A stretch of DNA of 64,000 nucleotides from Nostoc sp. HK-01 (GCA_003990705.1 AP018318.1:2421501-2485500); one strand, 5' to 3'. Numbered from the stretch's first letter, positions 1 through 9,634 are shown. Translations and numbers: made by a program. The notes: a model not told the origin generated them from the sequence alone.

Positions 1-1
1 T

Positions 2-223
2 GCCAGAGGATGGCGTAATACTATTGTTGAGCAAAGACGACAAATAATTTATCTTCTAGAAGATAGTCCCAGTTTAAAATCTGTTTTAGATAATGTATTT
101 CTAGACTGTTATACAGATGCTAGAAATGATACCATCAGAAAATATCGACTTCCATCAGAACTATTCCCACAAGAATCACCTTTTTCTGTAGCTCAGATTC
201 TTGACGCAGATTTTATACCTTAA
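2..223 (+). CDS. DUF29 family protein, C-terminal part (cut by window start)
   Basis: An open frame runs from the left edge to a TAA at 221-223, about 73 residues. It starts ARGWRNTIVEQRRQI and ends ILDADFIP, which matches the C-terminal half of the DUF29 family: the RGWRNTI-EQR segment, a middle part with DSPSLK and DARN, and the closing phrase on the pattern LLDPDFLP. DUF29 proteins are small, very common in filamentous cyanobacteria, often in many copies, and have no firmly established role. The N-terminus lies outside the window, so the start and the upstream context cannot be judged. Confidence 0.75.
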   Translation, partial: ARGWRNTIVEQRRQIIYLLEDSPSLKSVLDNVFLDCYTDARNDTIRKYRLPSELFPQESPFSVAQILDADFIP

Positions 224-308
224 TTCTAGAGCGATGGCTTTGTTGTTAGATATGCAGATAAAGACTGATAAAATTAATCCCGAATAATCAAAATATTTTG
301 ATATTTTT

Positions 309-1153
309 GTGAAACGTGACTCCATTTATTATCAAATTTTCAAGCGATTTCCAGCGTTAATCTTTGAACTCGTTGATAACCGTCCTGCACAGGCGCAAAA
401 CTATCGATTTGAGTCAGTAGAGGTGAAAGAAACCGCTTTTCGCATTGATGGTGTCGTCTTGAAAAGTTTTGTGGAAGGAAACATTCCCCACAAACTTTTC
501 GCTTACTACCACCAGAAGACGCAACCTCTAGAGTTATCTTTTTTGCCGAAGTGCAATTTCAGAAAGACGAAAGTCTTGATCATCGGTTTTTTACCGAGTC
601 GCTCACCTATTTGTACCGCAATCAATCTCAATACGATGATTGGTACTGTGTGGTAATATTTCCATCACGCTCTTTAGAACCAAACGATAAAAGAACCCAT
701 CGTATATTTTTAAACAGCGACCAAGTTCAGCGCATTTATTTGCATGAGTTAGGTACTTCTGATACTCTGCCAATAGGCATCAATTTAATGCAGTTGACAA
801 CTGCATCCTCGGAAACAATGGCAGAGCAAGCCAAGCAACTAATTCAACGGGTAAAATTAGAAGAAATAGGCACACTGCCGCAAAACGAAATCATCGAAAT
901 TATTACGACAATTGCCGTTTACAAGTTTTCGTCGTTGAGTCGAGAGGAAGTAGAAGCTATGCTAGGAATAACTTTAGAGGAAACAAGAGTATATCAGGAA
1001 GCAAAAGCTGAAGGTCTAGAACAAGGTCGAGAACAACGGGAAGCTGAACTGTTGAAAGTTGCTGTCCCACTGCTACTGAAAACTGGGATGAGTGTAGAAC
1101 AGATTGCTCAACAATTTAATGTGGCTGTGGAATCTGTGGAGAAATACAGGTAA
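309..1153 (+). pseudogene. Rpn/DUF2887-type PD-(D/E)XK nuclease-like gene, broken by a 44-bp palindromic insertion
   Basis: Two frames together make one protein of the Rpn/DUF2887 (recombination-promoting nuclease or 'putative transposase') type. The first part, from GTG at 309, reads KRDSIYYQIFKRFP and then FESVEVKETAFRIDG. The second part reads LPPEDATSRVIFFAEVQFQK and carries on to 1153. The FAEVQFQK strand is the expected second catalytic strand (E-x-Q/K) of the PD-(D/E)XK fold. The switch of frame lies at about 459-502, where 44 bases form an imperfect inverted repeat; removing them rejoins the two frames as GVVLLPPEDA. The C-terminal region is charged, with EAKAEGLEQGREQREAE and an MSVEQIAQQFNV helix-turn-helix-like tail typical of this family. 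As it stands the gene cannot give a full-length protein. Confidence 0.75.
459..502. repeat. 44-bp imperfect palindrome inserted in the Rpn-like gene
   Basis: The left arm gaaaagttttgtgg and the right arm ccacaaacttttcgc are near reverse complements, with a short A/G-rich centre. Its length (44, not a multiple of three) explains the frame shift in the host gene, and excision restores the expected protein. I saw no second copy in the window. It looks like a small non-coding palindromic repeat unit; no family assigned. Confidence 0.55.
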
Positions 1154-1340
1154 GATTACCTTTGATAAGTTATGGCGATCGCACTTCATCTTACCTAAAT
1201 TTAGAGGTAAAGATTCGTTCTGTACAATTGACTAAACAGCCGCTAAGAGCGATCGCCTTCAGGTTTAGCGTATCAGTAGTTTTACCAGTAGAATAGACAC
1301 ATAAAATTTTGCCGCTATTTGGCTTATTGATAGTGGATTT

Positions 1341-4300
1341 ATGATAACTGTGAGCTTAACTGCTGTAGCTACTGCGATCGCAACTACCCTGTGGACTAAA
1401 GCACAGGAGAAAATTGGCGAAAATCTTGGTGATGTTTTATGGACTGCTCCTGGTAAGTTGATAGAATTACTGCGCCAAAAGAATAAAGCACCATCTCTTA
1501 CCAGTAATGAACCGCAGTGTTTAGATTATGGTCAAGCAGTGCTAGAACTGACACAAGCAGCACAAGATCCCGAAATTGCTCAAGCTGTTGTGGATGTGGA
1601 AGCAGCAGTTAACAATGACAAGTCTGAGGCTGCTAAGGAAATTAAAAATAAAGCAGCAGAAATCCAGTCTCAGCCATCAGTTGTTAACAAATTTGCGAAG
1701 TTAGCAGAAGAGATTAAAGCAGAAAAAGGTGCGATGGTTGCTCAACAAATCAACATTGAGCAACAGACTAATACTTACAACTGACTACAGTCGTCTCCAG
1801 GGGAGGATGGGACAAAGTTAACTCCCGATGACTGGCGTGAAGTTTGCACCACCATGCTAAAAAGTCAGCAAGAAGCAGCAAGACTCAGACGCAAAGCGAC
1901 AGAACAAGGTTTTGAAATTAACGTTTATGTTCCCTTGGGGTTGGTGGAACGCAAACAACAGCAACGCCGACAACTAAATGAACAGCGAGACAGAGCAAAT
2001 GTCTATGAGTTAACGCAAGAAGTCATAGTCAAAACATACGAACATGAAGCATTTCTACGAGAAGTAATTACACAACAGCCAAGCGGAAATAATAAACATA
2101 TTGCCGTCATTGGTGAACCAGGAGCAGGTAAAACTACTTTATTGAGTACAATAGCTGCCTTTATTCAAGACAACACTCAAGATTTACCCATCTGTATTTC
2201 TCTCGCCAACTTACAGGGAAGAACAATTGAGGAATATTTACTCAAGCAATGGCTGACTGACGCAATGAAATTAGTTAAATCTGATGTTGTCGTCACGCCA
2301 GAAATTGAACGTCAATTAATTGAGTGTTTTGCTAAAGAGAGAGTTTGGCTACTGTTAGATGGTGTGGATGAAATGGGTGAAAATTCACCCGTGCAAGCCT
2401 TAGCCAAAATTAATCGAGAACTGACAGCATCTTTGAGACAGGCGCGGGTGGTTTTAACTTGTCGGTTAAATGTTTGGGATGCCCAGGTTAATAATACACT
2501 CGCAGGATTTGATACTTATAAAACTCAAGATTTTAAACCAGAACAAATTGATGAATTTATTCAACAGTGGTTTGAGCGTGCTGGTGATTTAGCAAAAGGA
2601 AAGACACTACAGGATAAGTTAAAAGCAACTCAACATGAAAATATTCGTAAATTGGTGACGAATCCTCTGCGGTTGTCGCTGTTGTGTCAGACATTCTATT
2701 TGGATAAGCAAGGAGAACTACCAGAAACGAAAGCCGCGCTTTATCAGAGATTTACCCGTTATTTCTATGAATGGAAATCAGAGTTATTTCCTAACTTGTG
2801 TGCCTCTGATGATTTAAAGGATGAATTGCACCAAGCTTTAAGCAAATTAGCTTTTGCAGGGATTAACAGTAGTGCAAGGTTTCGCTTGCGGCGGAGTTTA
2901 GCACGTCAAGAAATGAGAGAAGAATTATTTAAATTAGCTTGTGATGTTGGTTGGTTGAATTTAGTAGACAGAGTAGCTGGAACTGAGGAGGAAGTTTATG
3001 CTTTCTTTCATCCTAATTTTCAAGAATATTTTGCTGCGTTAAATGTTAATGATTGGCATGAATTTCTGAATCATGTTCCTAATAATCCAACAAAAGGAAC
3101 TTACCGCATTTTTCAACCGCAATGGAAAGAGGTGATATTGCTATGGTTAGGACGAAGACAAAAAAATCTAAGACAGCAGCAGCAAGATTTTATTAATGCT
3201 TTGGTAAATTTTAAAGATGGATGTGGTGAGTGGAATAGGGAAGATGTAGACAAAGGTTTTTATGAATATCAAGCTTACTTTTTAGCGGCTGTGGGAATTC
3301 CTGAGTTTAAAGATTGTTCTCAAGCAGATGAGATAGTAAAGCAAATTGTCAAATGGGGTTGTGGTTATTCATCAGAAAAACGAAAGTGGATGAAATTTTG
3401 TTTTCCCATTAAATATGAAGCTAGATCAACACTACAACAGACAGAAAAAATAAAAGCGATCGCCGCATTGGTGCAACTGCTGCAATCCTCTGATGTGGAT
3501 GATGACACTCGTTGGCAGGCAGCATTAAGCTTAGGGAATATCGACCCAGGCAATCAAAATGCGATCGCCGCATTGGTGCAACTGCTGCAATCAAAAGATG
3601 TGGATGACTTCCGCCGTTGGCAGGTAGCACAAAGTTTAGAGAAAATCGACCCAGGCAATCCAAATGTGATCGCGGCATTGGCGGCATTGGTGCAACTGCT
3701 GCAATCACAAGATGTTAAATTAGCCCCTAGGCAGGCAGCCACCCTTAAACTGGCAGCAGAAAGCTTAGGGAAAATCGGCACAGGAAATCCAGATGCGATC
3801 GCCGCTTTGGTGCAACTGCTGCAATCAAAAAATGTGTCTCACTCCACCCGTATATCCGCAGCAGAAAGCTTAGGGAAAATCGGCACAGGAAATCCAGATG
3901 ATATCACCGCTTTGATGCAACTGCAAGTAAAATATAGTTTAGAAAACTTTATCACTTTTGTGGTAAAACCTAGCTTGAGGGGAATCGACCCAGGAAGTCC
4001 AGATGCGATCGCCGCGTTGGTGCAACTGCTGCAATCACAAGATGTAGATGAGAACACCCGTAAGCAGGCAGCAGAAAGCTTAGGGAAAATTCTACAAGAC
4101 AATCAGCATCGGTCTTTAGTTATCGCAGGTTTAAAGGATTATTTGCAATTTGATGAAAACTACAATGTCATCTGGAAATGTTCTCAGAATATGCCTTACC
4201 CCGATTTCTACCAAGCTTGGCATCAAGGAAACGCTGGAACAATCCTTATTAATCATCTTGACTTACTCCAAAACTTGCAAACTGCAATTAACAATGACAC

Positions 4301-4685
4301 TCAACTTAGCCAAAACATTCACTTAATCTGTATCGACACGAGTAAATTCATCGCACCAGATAACCCAGCCAGCAAAATTTACACAGCACTTGTCAAAGCT
4401 GGCTGTCCTAAATGTGCAGATGGTACGCCGAAAACAATGGCGGAACTGCAAACCTATTGGGAATTGCTAGAAGCTGATAAGCAAGTGGTTTTATTGTTTC
4501 ACCCAGGCGCAACTCAAACTACAGGCGAGGCAACATACAGCAATGTGTTTCTCAACGCCATCAGCAAATTTGAAGGTACAATTTGTTTGATTAGCGACCC
4601 CATACCAAACTACAACACCCTCAAAGTCTTTACACCCCACCAATCAGTTAATGAAATTTTAGAATGGTTGCGGCGTAGTTGTTGA
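1341..4685 (+). pseudogene. NACHT-HEAT STAND NTPase, one gene interrupted by an in-frame TGA
   Basis: ORF 1341-1784 (147 aa) and ORF 1854-4685 (943 aa) lie in the same frame and are separated by a single TGA at 1782-1784. The 23 codons between the TGA and ATG 1854 are open and read LTPDDWREVCTTM before the ATG, which has no ribosome site, so 1854 is probably an internal Met. The N-terminal part is helical and Ala/Glu-rich. The second part has the VYVPLGLVERK linker common in cyanobacterial NACHT proteins, Walker A GEPGAGKTT (residues 87-95 from 1854), Walker B VWLLLDGVDEMG (164-175), at least five HEAT-like repeats (about 520-760) and an alpha/beta C-terminal domain. NACHT STAND proteins are signal-sensing NTPases; bacterial members include antiphage defence proteins. 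Whether the TGA is a true mutation, read through, or a sequencing error is open; two separate polypeptides are also possible. Confidence 0.75.
3450..4100 (+). repeat. Tandem HEAT-repeat coding units of about 105 bp, most carrying a HIP1 site
   Basis: Inside the NACHT gene, units of about 105 bp begin near 3455, 3561, 3666, 3796, 3900 and 4003. Four contain the HIP1 octamer gcgatcgc immediately before an almost identical segment coding ALVQLLQS. DNA identity between units is much higher than needed to keep the HEAT fold, which points to recent duplication or gene conversion. The third unit has an extra AALAALVQ duplication, and the fifth is diverged. Confidence 0.7.
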
Positions 4686-4692
4686 TTATGTA

Positions 4693-4845
4693 GTCGATAC
4701 ATTGGCAATGTCAGACGATACAATCTCGATGTTAGTCGGTAAAATCACAACGTTACGCAATACATTGGCAATGTTAGGCGATACATTCACAATGTTACGC
4801 AATACATTGACAATGTCAGGCGATACGTTCACAATGGTGATGCAA
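4693..4845. repeat. 21-bp tandem repeat array downstream of the NACHT gene
   Basis: On the minus strand the array reads as 21-base units of the type acattgtgaatgtatcgccta, about six copies with increasing divergence toward the NACHT gene. Units alternate between tattgcgta and tatcgccta endings. It starts inside the last codons of the DUF433 gene and stops about 10 bp from the NACHT stop codon. The period is seven codons, so it leaves spurious open frames on the plus strand. Spacers are absent, so it is not a CRISPR array. Confidence 0.7.
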
Positions 4846-5029
4846 CATAAGCAAGTGCCTCATAAATATCAGCTTCTTCCAGATAGGGATACGCTTTGAG
4901 GATATCACTATTACTGTGTCCAGATGCCATTAAACCGACTATAGTACCAACAGTAACGCGCATTCCCCGAATGCAAGGTTTACCGCCCATCACCTCTGGA
5001 TTACGGGTAATTCTGGTGAGATTTTGCAT
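4829..5029 (-). CDS. DUF433 domain protein (antitoxin-like), orphan, tail altered by repeats
   Basis: A 66-residue protein with the DUF433 signature: ITRNPEVMGGKPCIRGMRV followed by TVGTIVGLMASGHS and YPYLEEADIYEALAYVA. DUF433 proteins are small winged-helix proteins usually paired with a DUF5615 PIN-like toxin gene just downstream. Here no such partner exists; downstream on the minus strand lies the 21-bp repeat array, and the protein ends ASPL right at its border, a few residues earlier than the family's usual charged tail. The repeats have probably replaced the original end and the partner gene. The gene has ATG at 5029. Confidence 0.75.
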   Translation of the reverse strand: MQNLTRITRNPEVMGGKPCIRGMRVTVGTIVGLMASGHSNSDILKAYPYLEEADIYEALAYVASPL

Positions 5030-5222
5030 ATTTGCTACCTAAAATACTCATATTGTATCCAGAACAATATTTAACTCCCGCAGTTTTAATGAGTGTGGCA
5101 TAGAGTATGGCTTTATTGTAACAGCGTTGTTTGAGGCGATCGCTTTCGCAAATTCCAATTACGGCAGATAAATGCGTAAAATTTAATCAAACAAATTAAG
5201 CTTTAGAATTTATTCAACAGTT

Positions 5223-6935
5223 ATGCCAGATACTAAACCGCGTGATGTGCAGATACTACCAATTGCTACCGATACAACTGTAATGCGATCGCGCAGTTGG
5301 GCAAGGTTAAGATTTGAAATAGAATATGCCCTAGCTAAAGGGACTACAGCCAACTCTTATTTAATTCAAGCTGACAAAATTGCTTTGATTGACCCGCCTG
5401 GGGAAACTTTCACGCAAATTTACCTGGATGCGTTGCAAAAGCGTATTGATGTCCAAGCAATTGATTATGTAATTCTCGGTCACATCAACCCTAACCGCGC
5501 CGCCACTTTAAAAGCTTTATTAGAAATTGCACCGCAAATCACCTTTGTTTGTTCTAACCCAGGGGCGATAAATTTACGCGGAGCTTTAGAAAATCCAGAC
5601 TTACCAATTATCATCATGCGGGGGGAAGAAACCCTAGATTTGGGCAAGGGACATCACTTGCAATTTATTCCCACACCCAACCCCCGCTATGCTGATGAAC
5701 TCTGCACCTACGACCCCCAAACCGAAATTCTCTACACAGATAAGTTATTTGGAGCGCATATCTGCGGCGACCAAGTATTAGATGAAGGCTGGGAAATTAT
5801 CAACGAAGACCGCCGTTATTATTATGACTGCCTCATGGCTCCCCATGCGCGGCAAGTAGAAACAGCGTTAGATAAACTTGCTGATTTTCCAGCGCGCTTG
5901 TATGCGACAGGACACGGGCCTTTAGTACGTTACGGCTTAATTGATCTAACTAAAGCTTATAGACAATGGAGTCAACAGCAAACATCTGCTGACTTGACAG
6001 TAGCCTTAATTTATGCATCAGCTTATGGGAATACCGCAACCTTAGCCCAAGCGATCGCTCGTGGCATTACAAAAGCTGGTGTGGCGGTAGAATCAATTAA
6101 CTGCGAATTTACTGAACCAGAAGAAATCCGCGCGGCGGTGGAAAAATCTGATGGTTTTGTTATGGGTTCGCCCACGTTAGGTGGTCATGCACCGACACCA
6201 GTGCAAACAGCTTTAGGGATTGTTTTATCAGCAGGAACAAACAATAAACTGGCGGGTGTGTTTGGTTCCTTTGGTTGGAGTGGTGAGGCGGTTGATTTAA
6301 TTGAAAACCGACTCAAAGATGCTGGTTATCGCTTTGGGTTTGATGCCATCCGTGTGAAATTTAAACCCGATGATGCAACTCTGCAATTATGTGAAGAAGC
6401 CGGAACCGACTTTGCTCAAGCATTGAAGAAAGCCAAAAAAGTGCGATCGCAAAGTGTACCAGCCACAAATGTCGAACAAGCAGTTGGACGCATCGTTGGT
6501 TCTCTGTGCGTGCTGACAGCCAAACAAGAAGATAGAGCCAGTGCTATGTTAGCCTCATGGGTAGCCCAAGCCAGCTTTAATCCGCCTGGTTTAACTATTG
6601 CCGTTGCTAAAGAACGGGCAGTAGAACCACTGACCCACTCAGGTAACGAATTTGTTCTGAATATTCTCAAAGAAGGCAATCATATAGGCTTGATGAAACA
6701 TTTCCTCAAACCCTTCGGCCCTGGACAAGACAGATTTGCTGATGTCGCTACCGAAGAAAGTACAAATGGCTCTCCTATATTGGCAGATGCTTTAGCATAT
6801 TTGGAGTGTAAAGTCCAAAACCGGATGGAATCGGGAGACCACTGGTTAGTTTATGCCACTGTAGAAAACGGTAAGGTTTTAAATCAAGATGGTGTGACGG
6901 CTGTGCATCATCGTAAGTCGGCTACGCATTATTAA
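5223..6935 (+). CDS. Flavodiiron protein, Flv1/Flv2-type (diflavin flavoprotein)
   Basis: A 570-residue three-domain flavodiiron protein: an N-terminal metallo-beta-lactamase-like diiron domain (about 30-250), a flavodoxin domain (about 258-405, FMN loop YASAYGNTATLA) and a C-terminal flavin reductase domain (about 425-570). Class C enzymes of this layout in cyanobacteria reduce oxygen to water with electrons from the photosynthetic chain, normally as heteromers. The canonical H-x-E-x-D-H iron-ligand motif is replaced by GHINPNR (H87, N89, N91) and the next His region by TPNPRYAD, so this belongs to the non-canonical Flv1/Flv2 group that works with an Flv3 or Flv4 partner. No partner gene is in the window, and I cannot tell Flv1A, Flv1B and Flv2 apart by eye. 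Confidence 0.88.
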   Translation: MPDTKPRDVQILPIATDTTVMRSRSWARLRFEIEYALAKGTTANSYLIQADKIALIDPPGETFTQIYLDALQKRIDVQAIDYVILGHINPNRAATLKALLEIAPQITFVCSNPGAINLRGALENPDLPIIIMRGEETLDLGKGHHLQFIPTPNPRYADELCTYDPQTEILYTDKLFGAHICGDQVLDEGWEIINEDRRYYYDCLMAPHARQVETALDKLADFPARLYATGHGPLVRYGLIDLTKAYRQWSQQQTSADLTVALIYASAYGNTATLAQAIARGITKAGVAVESINCEFTEPEEIRAAVEKSDGFVMGSPTLGGHAPTPVQTALGIVLSAGTNNKLAGVFGSFGWSGEAVDLIENRLKDAGYRFGFDAIRVKFKPDDATLQLCEEAGTDFAQALKKAKKVRSQSVPATNVEQAVGRIVGSLCVLTAKQEDRASAMLASWVAQASFNPPGLTIAVAKERAVEPLTHSGNEFVLNILKEGNHIGLMKHFLKPFGPGQDRFADVATEESTNGSPILADALAYLECKVQNRMESGDHWLVYATVENGKVLNQDGVTAVHHRKSATHY

Positions 6936-7101
6936 TGTGTTTTAACGCAGAGGAGCGCTGAGGTTAACGCGGAGTTACGCGGAGAATTGCATATTCTTCC
7001 TTTGCGTCCTTTGTAGTTTGAGTGAGAATGACATGGGTAAACTTCATTACATCGAGTATAAAGAGTGATTACGATTTACTTTTGTGATGTAGGGGTCATC
7101 T

Positions 7102-8004
7102 GTGTTCAAATTTCTCACGAAGCTTGACTATTTACTTAAAGAAACTTTCTTAGGGTTGTTGCGTGGCGGCTGGATGAATTGGGCAGCCGTTAGCACTGTG
7201 GCGGTATTATTATTTTTGTTTGGCTTAAGTCTGCAAACTTCTTGGCAAGTTGAAAAACTCCTGAATCAATTTGGCAGCCAGTTAGAGGTTTCAGTATATT
7301 TAGAACCGGGAATAGAAGCTAAGAGCATCGAACATTTGGTCGTGAAAATGCCGGAAGTTGTGGCGATGCAAACGGTTACTAAAGAAGAAGCTTGGGCAAA
7401 ATTAGTCAAGGATTTGAGAATTGCGGATATTGACGGTGCGACTCAGCAGCTAGGGGAAAATCCTTTAGTTGATGAGATGAAGGTAAAAGCGCGGAATTCT
7501 CAAGCTGTACCAGTTTTAGCCACAAGTCTGGCTAAATTACAGGGAGTTGAGACCGTTGAGTATGTCGATGAAGCTGTAAAACGCATCGCTCAGTTGCATC
7601 GAGGTTTAAACTGGTTTACTGTGACAATTACCAGTATTTTGACTTTAACTGCGATCGCTGTTACTACCACAACCATTCGCCTAATTGTGCTGGCGCGAAA
7701 GCGAGAAATTGAAATTATGCAACTAGTCGGCGCAACTTCCGCGTGGATTTATCTACCGTTTATTTTACAAGGAATTTCTTTTGGTTTAGTTGGTGGTGCG
7801 ATCGCTTGGAGTTTCATTTCGGTAATTGAACAGTTTTTAGGCAAATTACTAGCTAATCAACCAGAATTTATCCAATTCCTTGCCAATGGTTTGCAACTTG
7901 CACCCACACAAATCTTATTATTACCCCTGATTCTCTTAAGTTTCGGCGCAACGGTAGGATTAATAGGCAGCTTATTTGCAGTACACCGATTTGCTAAGGC
8001 TTAG
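7102..8004 (+). CDS. ftsX: FtsX-family cell-division permease
   Basis: A 300-residue membrane protein with the FtsX layout: a cytoplasmic N-terminus, a first membrane segment (about 26-45), a large extracytoplasmic loop (about 50-165) with the FtsX extracellular-domain phrase QLEVSVYLEPG, and three C-terminal membrane segments (about 172-192, 215-240, 268-292) with the conserved REIEIMQLVGAT between the second and third. FtsX pairs with the ATPase FtsE and controls peptidoglycan hydrolases at the division site. ftsE is not adjacent, as is usual in cyanobacteria. The start codon at 7102 is GTG. Confidence 0.88.
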   Translation: MFKFLTKLDYLLKETFLGLLRGGWMNWAAVSTVAVLLFLFGLSLQTSWQVEKLLNQFGSQLEVSVYLEPGIEAKSIEHLVVKMPEVVAMQTVTKEEAWAKLVKDLRIADIDGATQQLGENPLVDEMKVKARNSQAVPVLATSLAKLQGVETVEYVDEAVKRIAQLHRGLNWFTVTITSILTLTAIAVTTTTIRLIVLARKREIEIMQLVGATSAWIYLPFILQGISFGLVGGAIAWSFISVIEQFLGKLLANQPEFIQFLANGLQLAPTQILLLPLILLSFGATVGLIGSLFAVHRFAKA

Positions 8005-8114
8005 TCTATGCTCAAGAGTTCTCTATTATATTGATCAAATAACAAATGATATAGCAGTCGAAGTATAGGTGAGGACATTTAAAAAGCACTAATACTAGGC
8101 ATAGTAAAACTTTT

Positions 8115-8140
8115 ACCTCCTGCCTTCTGCCTCCTGCGAT
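8115..8140. repeat. Short heptamer tandem repeat (ctgccty type)
   Basis: Between ftsX and the DUF3598 gene, cctcctgccttctgcctcct is a short run of seven-base units of the pyrimidine-rich CTGCC type. The same family is expanded in the kdpA-kdpB gap and inside priA. Confidence 0.5.
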
Positions 8141-8161
8141 AAATGACCAAGGACAAATAAC

Positions 8162-8971
8162 ATGGCATCTCAATGGGAATCTTTATTAAAAAATCTCGGT
8201 GAATGGCAAGGTTCATTCACCCGATTTTCAACCCAAGGTCAACTCTTAGAAGATATTAAAAGTGTTGTTTCTTTTGAAGGATTAAACGAAAATAAAACTA
8301 TGCGTCAAGTTGTCCACCGAGAAGGACAAGAAGATTTAGTTTTAGAATATAGTTCTTTAGCTAAGAGTATACTTTTCTTTGAAAATGGCGCATTTTCCCA
8401 AGGTTCGATTCAGTTAGCACCATTTACCGAATTTGGTGCAGAACTTGGTTTAATTTATGAAAACCGCCGCGTACGTTTAGTGCAGTTATTTGATAAAAAC
8501 GGTCAGCTAGATAAACTAACTTTAATCCGAGAACATTTAGCCGGAACCGAACCAGTAGAAAATCCTCCCTTAACGGTAAATGATTTGTTGGGAGAATGGC
8601 ACGGTGAGGCGATTACAATATATCCTGACTGGCGATCGCCTGATACTTTCTCTTCAACTTTAAAATTACATTTAGATGACACTGGAAGATTAGTGCAGAG
8701 TTTGGCTTTTGGCGAAAGAACCATCACTTCAACAGCAACTATCAAAGGTTCTCTCATTCACTTTGACCAAGACCCACAAAAGCAGGTGCAAGTTTTACTA
8801 TTACCAAACGGTGCTTCTGCAACATCGCCATTGCAATTGAAGTTACGTCAACCCTTATTTTTAGAAGTTGGTTGGTTAATTCAGCCTAACTTACGCCAGC
8901 GTATGGTTCGCACCTACAGCGATAAAGGTGAATGGGTTAGTCTTACATTGGTAACTGAAAAAAAGGTCTAA
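8162..8971 (+). CDS. DUF3598 family protein (calycin-like, two tandem domains)
   Basis: A 269-residue soluble protein with two similar halves, each opening with a W-x-G-type strand (WESLLKNLGEWQGSF at 5-19; NDLLGEWHGEAI at about 139-150) and rich in beta strands with alternating hydrophobic residues. This fits the DUF3598 family of cyanobacteria and plastids, predicted to have a lipocalin/calycin barrel. The function is unknown; a lipid- or pigment-binding role is only inferred from the fold. It stands alone, with ATG at 8162 and no signal peptide or membrane segment. Confidence 0.75.
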   Translation: MASQWESLLKNLGEWQGSFTRFSTQGQLLEDIKSVVSFEGLNENKTMRQVVHREGQEDLVLEYSSLAKSILFFENGAFSQGSIQLAPFTEFGAELGLIYENRRVRLVQLFDKNGQLDKLTLIREHLAGTEPVENPPLTVNDLLGEWHGEAITIYPDWRSPDTFSSTLKLHLDDTGRLVQSLAFGERTITSTATIKGSLIHFDQDPQKQVQVLLLPNGASATSPLQLKLRQPLFLEVGWLIQPNLRQRMVRTYSDKGEWVSLTLVTEKKV

Positions 8972-9070
8972 TAGTAGTTATGACTCCAGCCAAAAATCGC
9001 CAACAGATTTCTTAATCTGTAGAATAACAAATAGCAGTAGTACAACGTAGCTTTTGTAAGGAAGCATTAA

Positions 9071-9634
9071 ATGGTACAAATCCCTGCTAAAACTCTGAGT
9101 CTTACAGAATTTCTCGCTTTACCAGAGACAGAACCTGCTAGTGAATATATTGATGGACGCATTATTCAAAAACCGATGCCACAAGGAGAACACAGCGCAA
9201 TTCAGACAGAATTAGCACCTGCAATTAATTTAATTGTAAAACCCCAAAAAATTGCGCGGGCTTTCTGTGAACTTCGCTGTACATTTGGAAATCGCTCAAT
9301 TGTTCCTGACATTTCTGTATTTACGTGGGACAGAATACCTCGTCAAGAGAATGGTGGGGTTGCTAATGTCTTCTTAATTGCCCCAGATTGGACAATTGAA
9401 ATTTTATCTCCTGATCAAAGTCACACTAAAGTTATCAAGAATATTCTCCATTGTCTCAAGCATGGAACTCAGATGGGATGGCTGATTGATCCAAAAGAAA
9501 AAGCTGTGTTTGTTTACTTGCCAAATCAACCAACTAACGTTTATGAAGAACCGGAAACCAAGTTACCAGTTCCAGAATTTGCTAAAGATTTAATCTTAAC
9601 AGTAGAAGATTTATTTAGCTGGTTGCTGGAGTGA
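9071..9634 (+). CDS. Uma2 family (DUF820) endonuclease-like protein
   Basis: A 187-residue Uma2/DUF820 protein of the PD-(D/E)XK superfamily: LTEFLALPETEPASEYIDG near the N-terminus, VPDISVF (the D of the first catalytic strand) near residue 77 and APDWTIEILSPDQS (the E-x-L strand) near 105, followed by a conserved helix and GWLIDP. Uma2 genes are amplified in filamentous cyanobacteria and are often called putative restriction endonucleases, but an activity has rarely been shown. It has a good ribosome site (aaggaagc) nine bases before ATG 9071. It is probably a single-gene unit. Confidence 0.88.
   Translation: MVQIPAKTLSLTEFLALPETEPASEYIDGRIIQKPMPQGEHSAIQTELAPAINLIVKPQKIARAFCELRCTFGNRSIVPDISVFTWDRIPRQENGGVANVFLIAPDWTIEILSPDQSHTKVIKNILHCLKHGTQMGWLIDPKEKAVFVYLPNQPTNVYEEPETKLPVPEFAKDLILTVEDLFSWLLE

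Noticed and set aside
3365-4102. Several minus-strand open frames with repeated CDCSSCTNAA peptides
   Set aside because: They are the antisense of the HEAT repeats; the repeated peptide only mirrors the ALVQLLQS repeat.
4693-4845. CRISPR array
   Set aside because: Units follow each other directly with no spacers and drift in sequence; no cas genes.
4702-4899. Plus-strand 65-codon frame with DTFTM repeats
   Set aside because: It is produced by the 21-bp tandem repeat, has no ribosome site, and overlaps DUF433.
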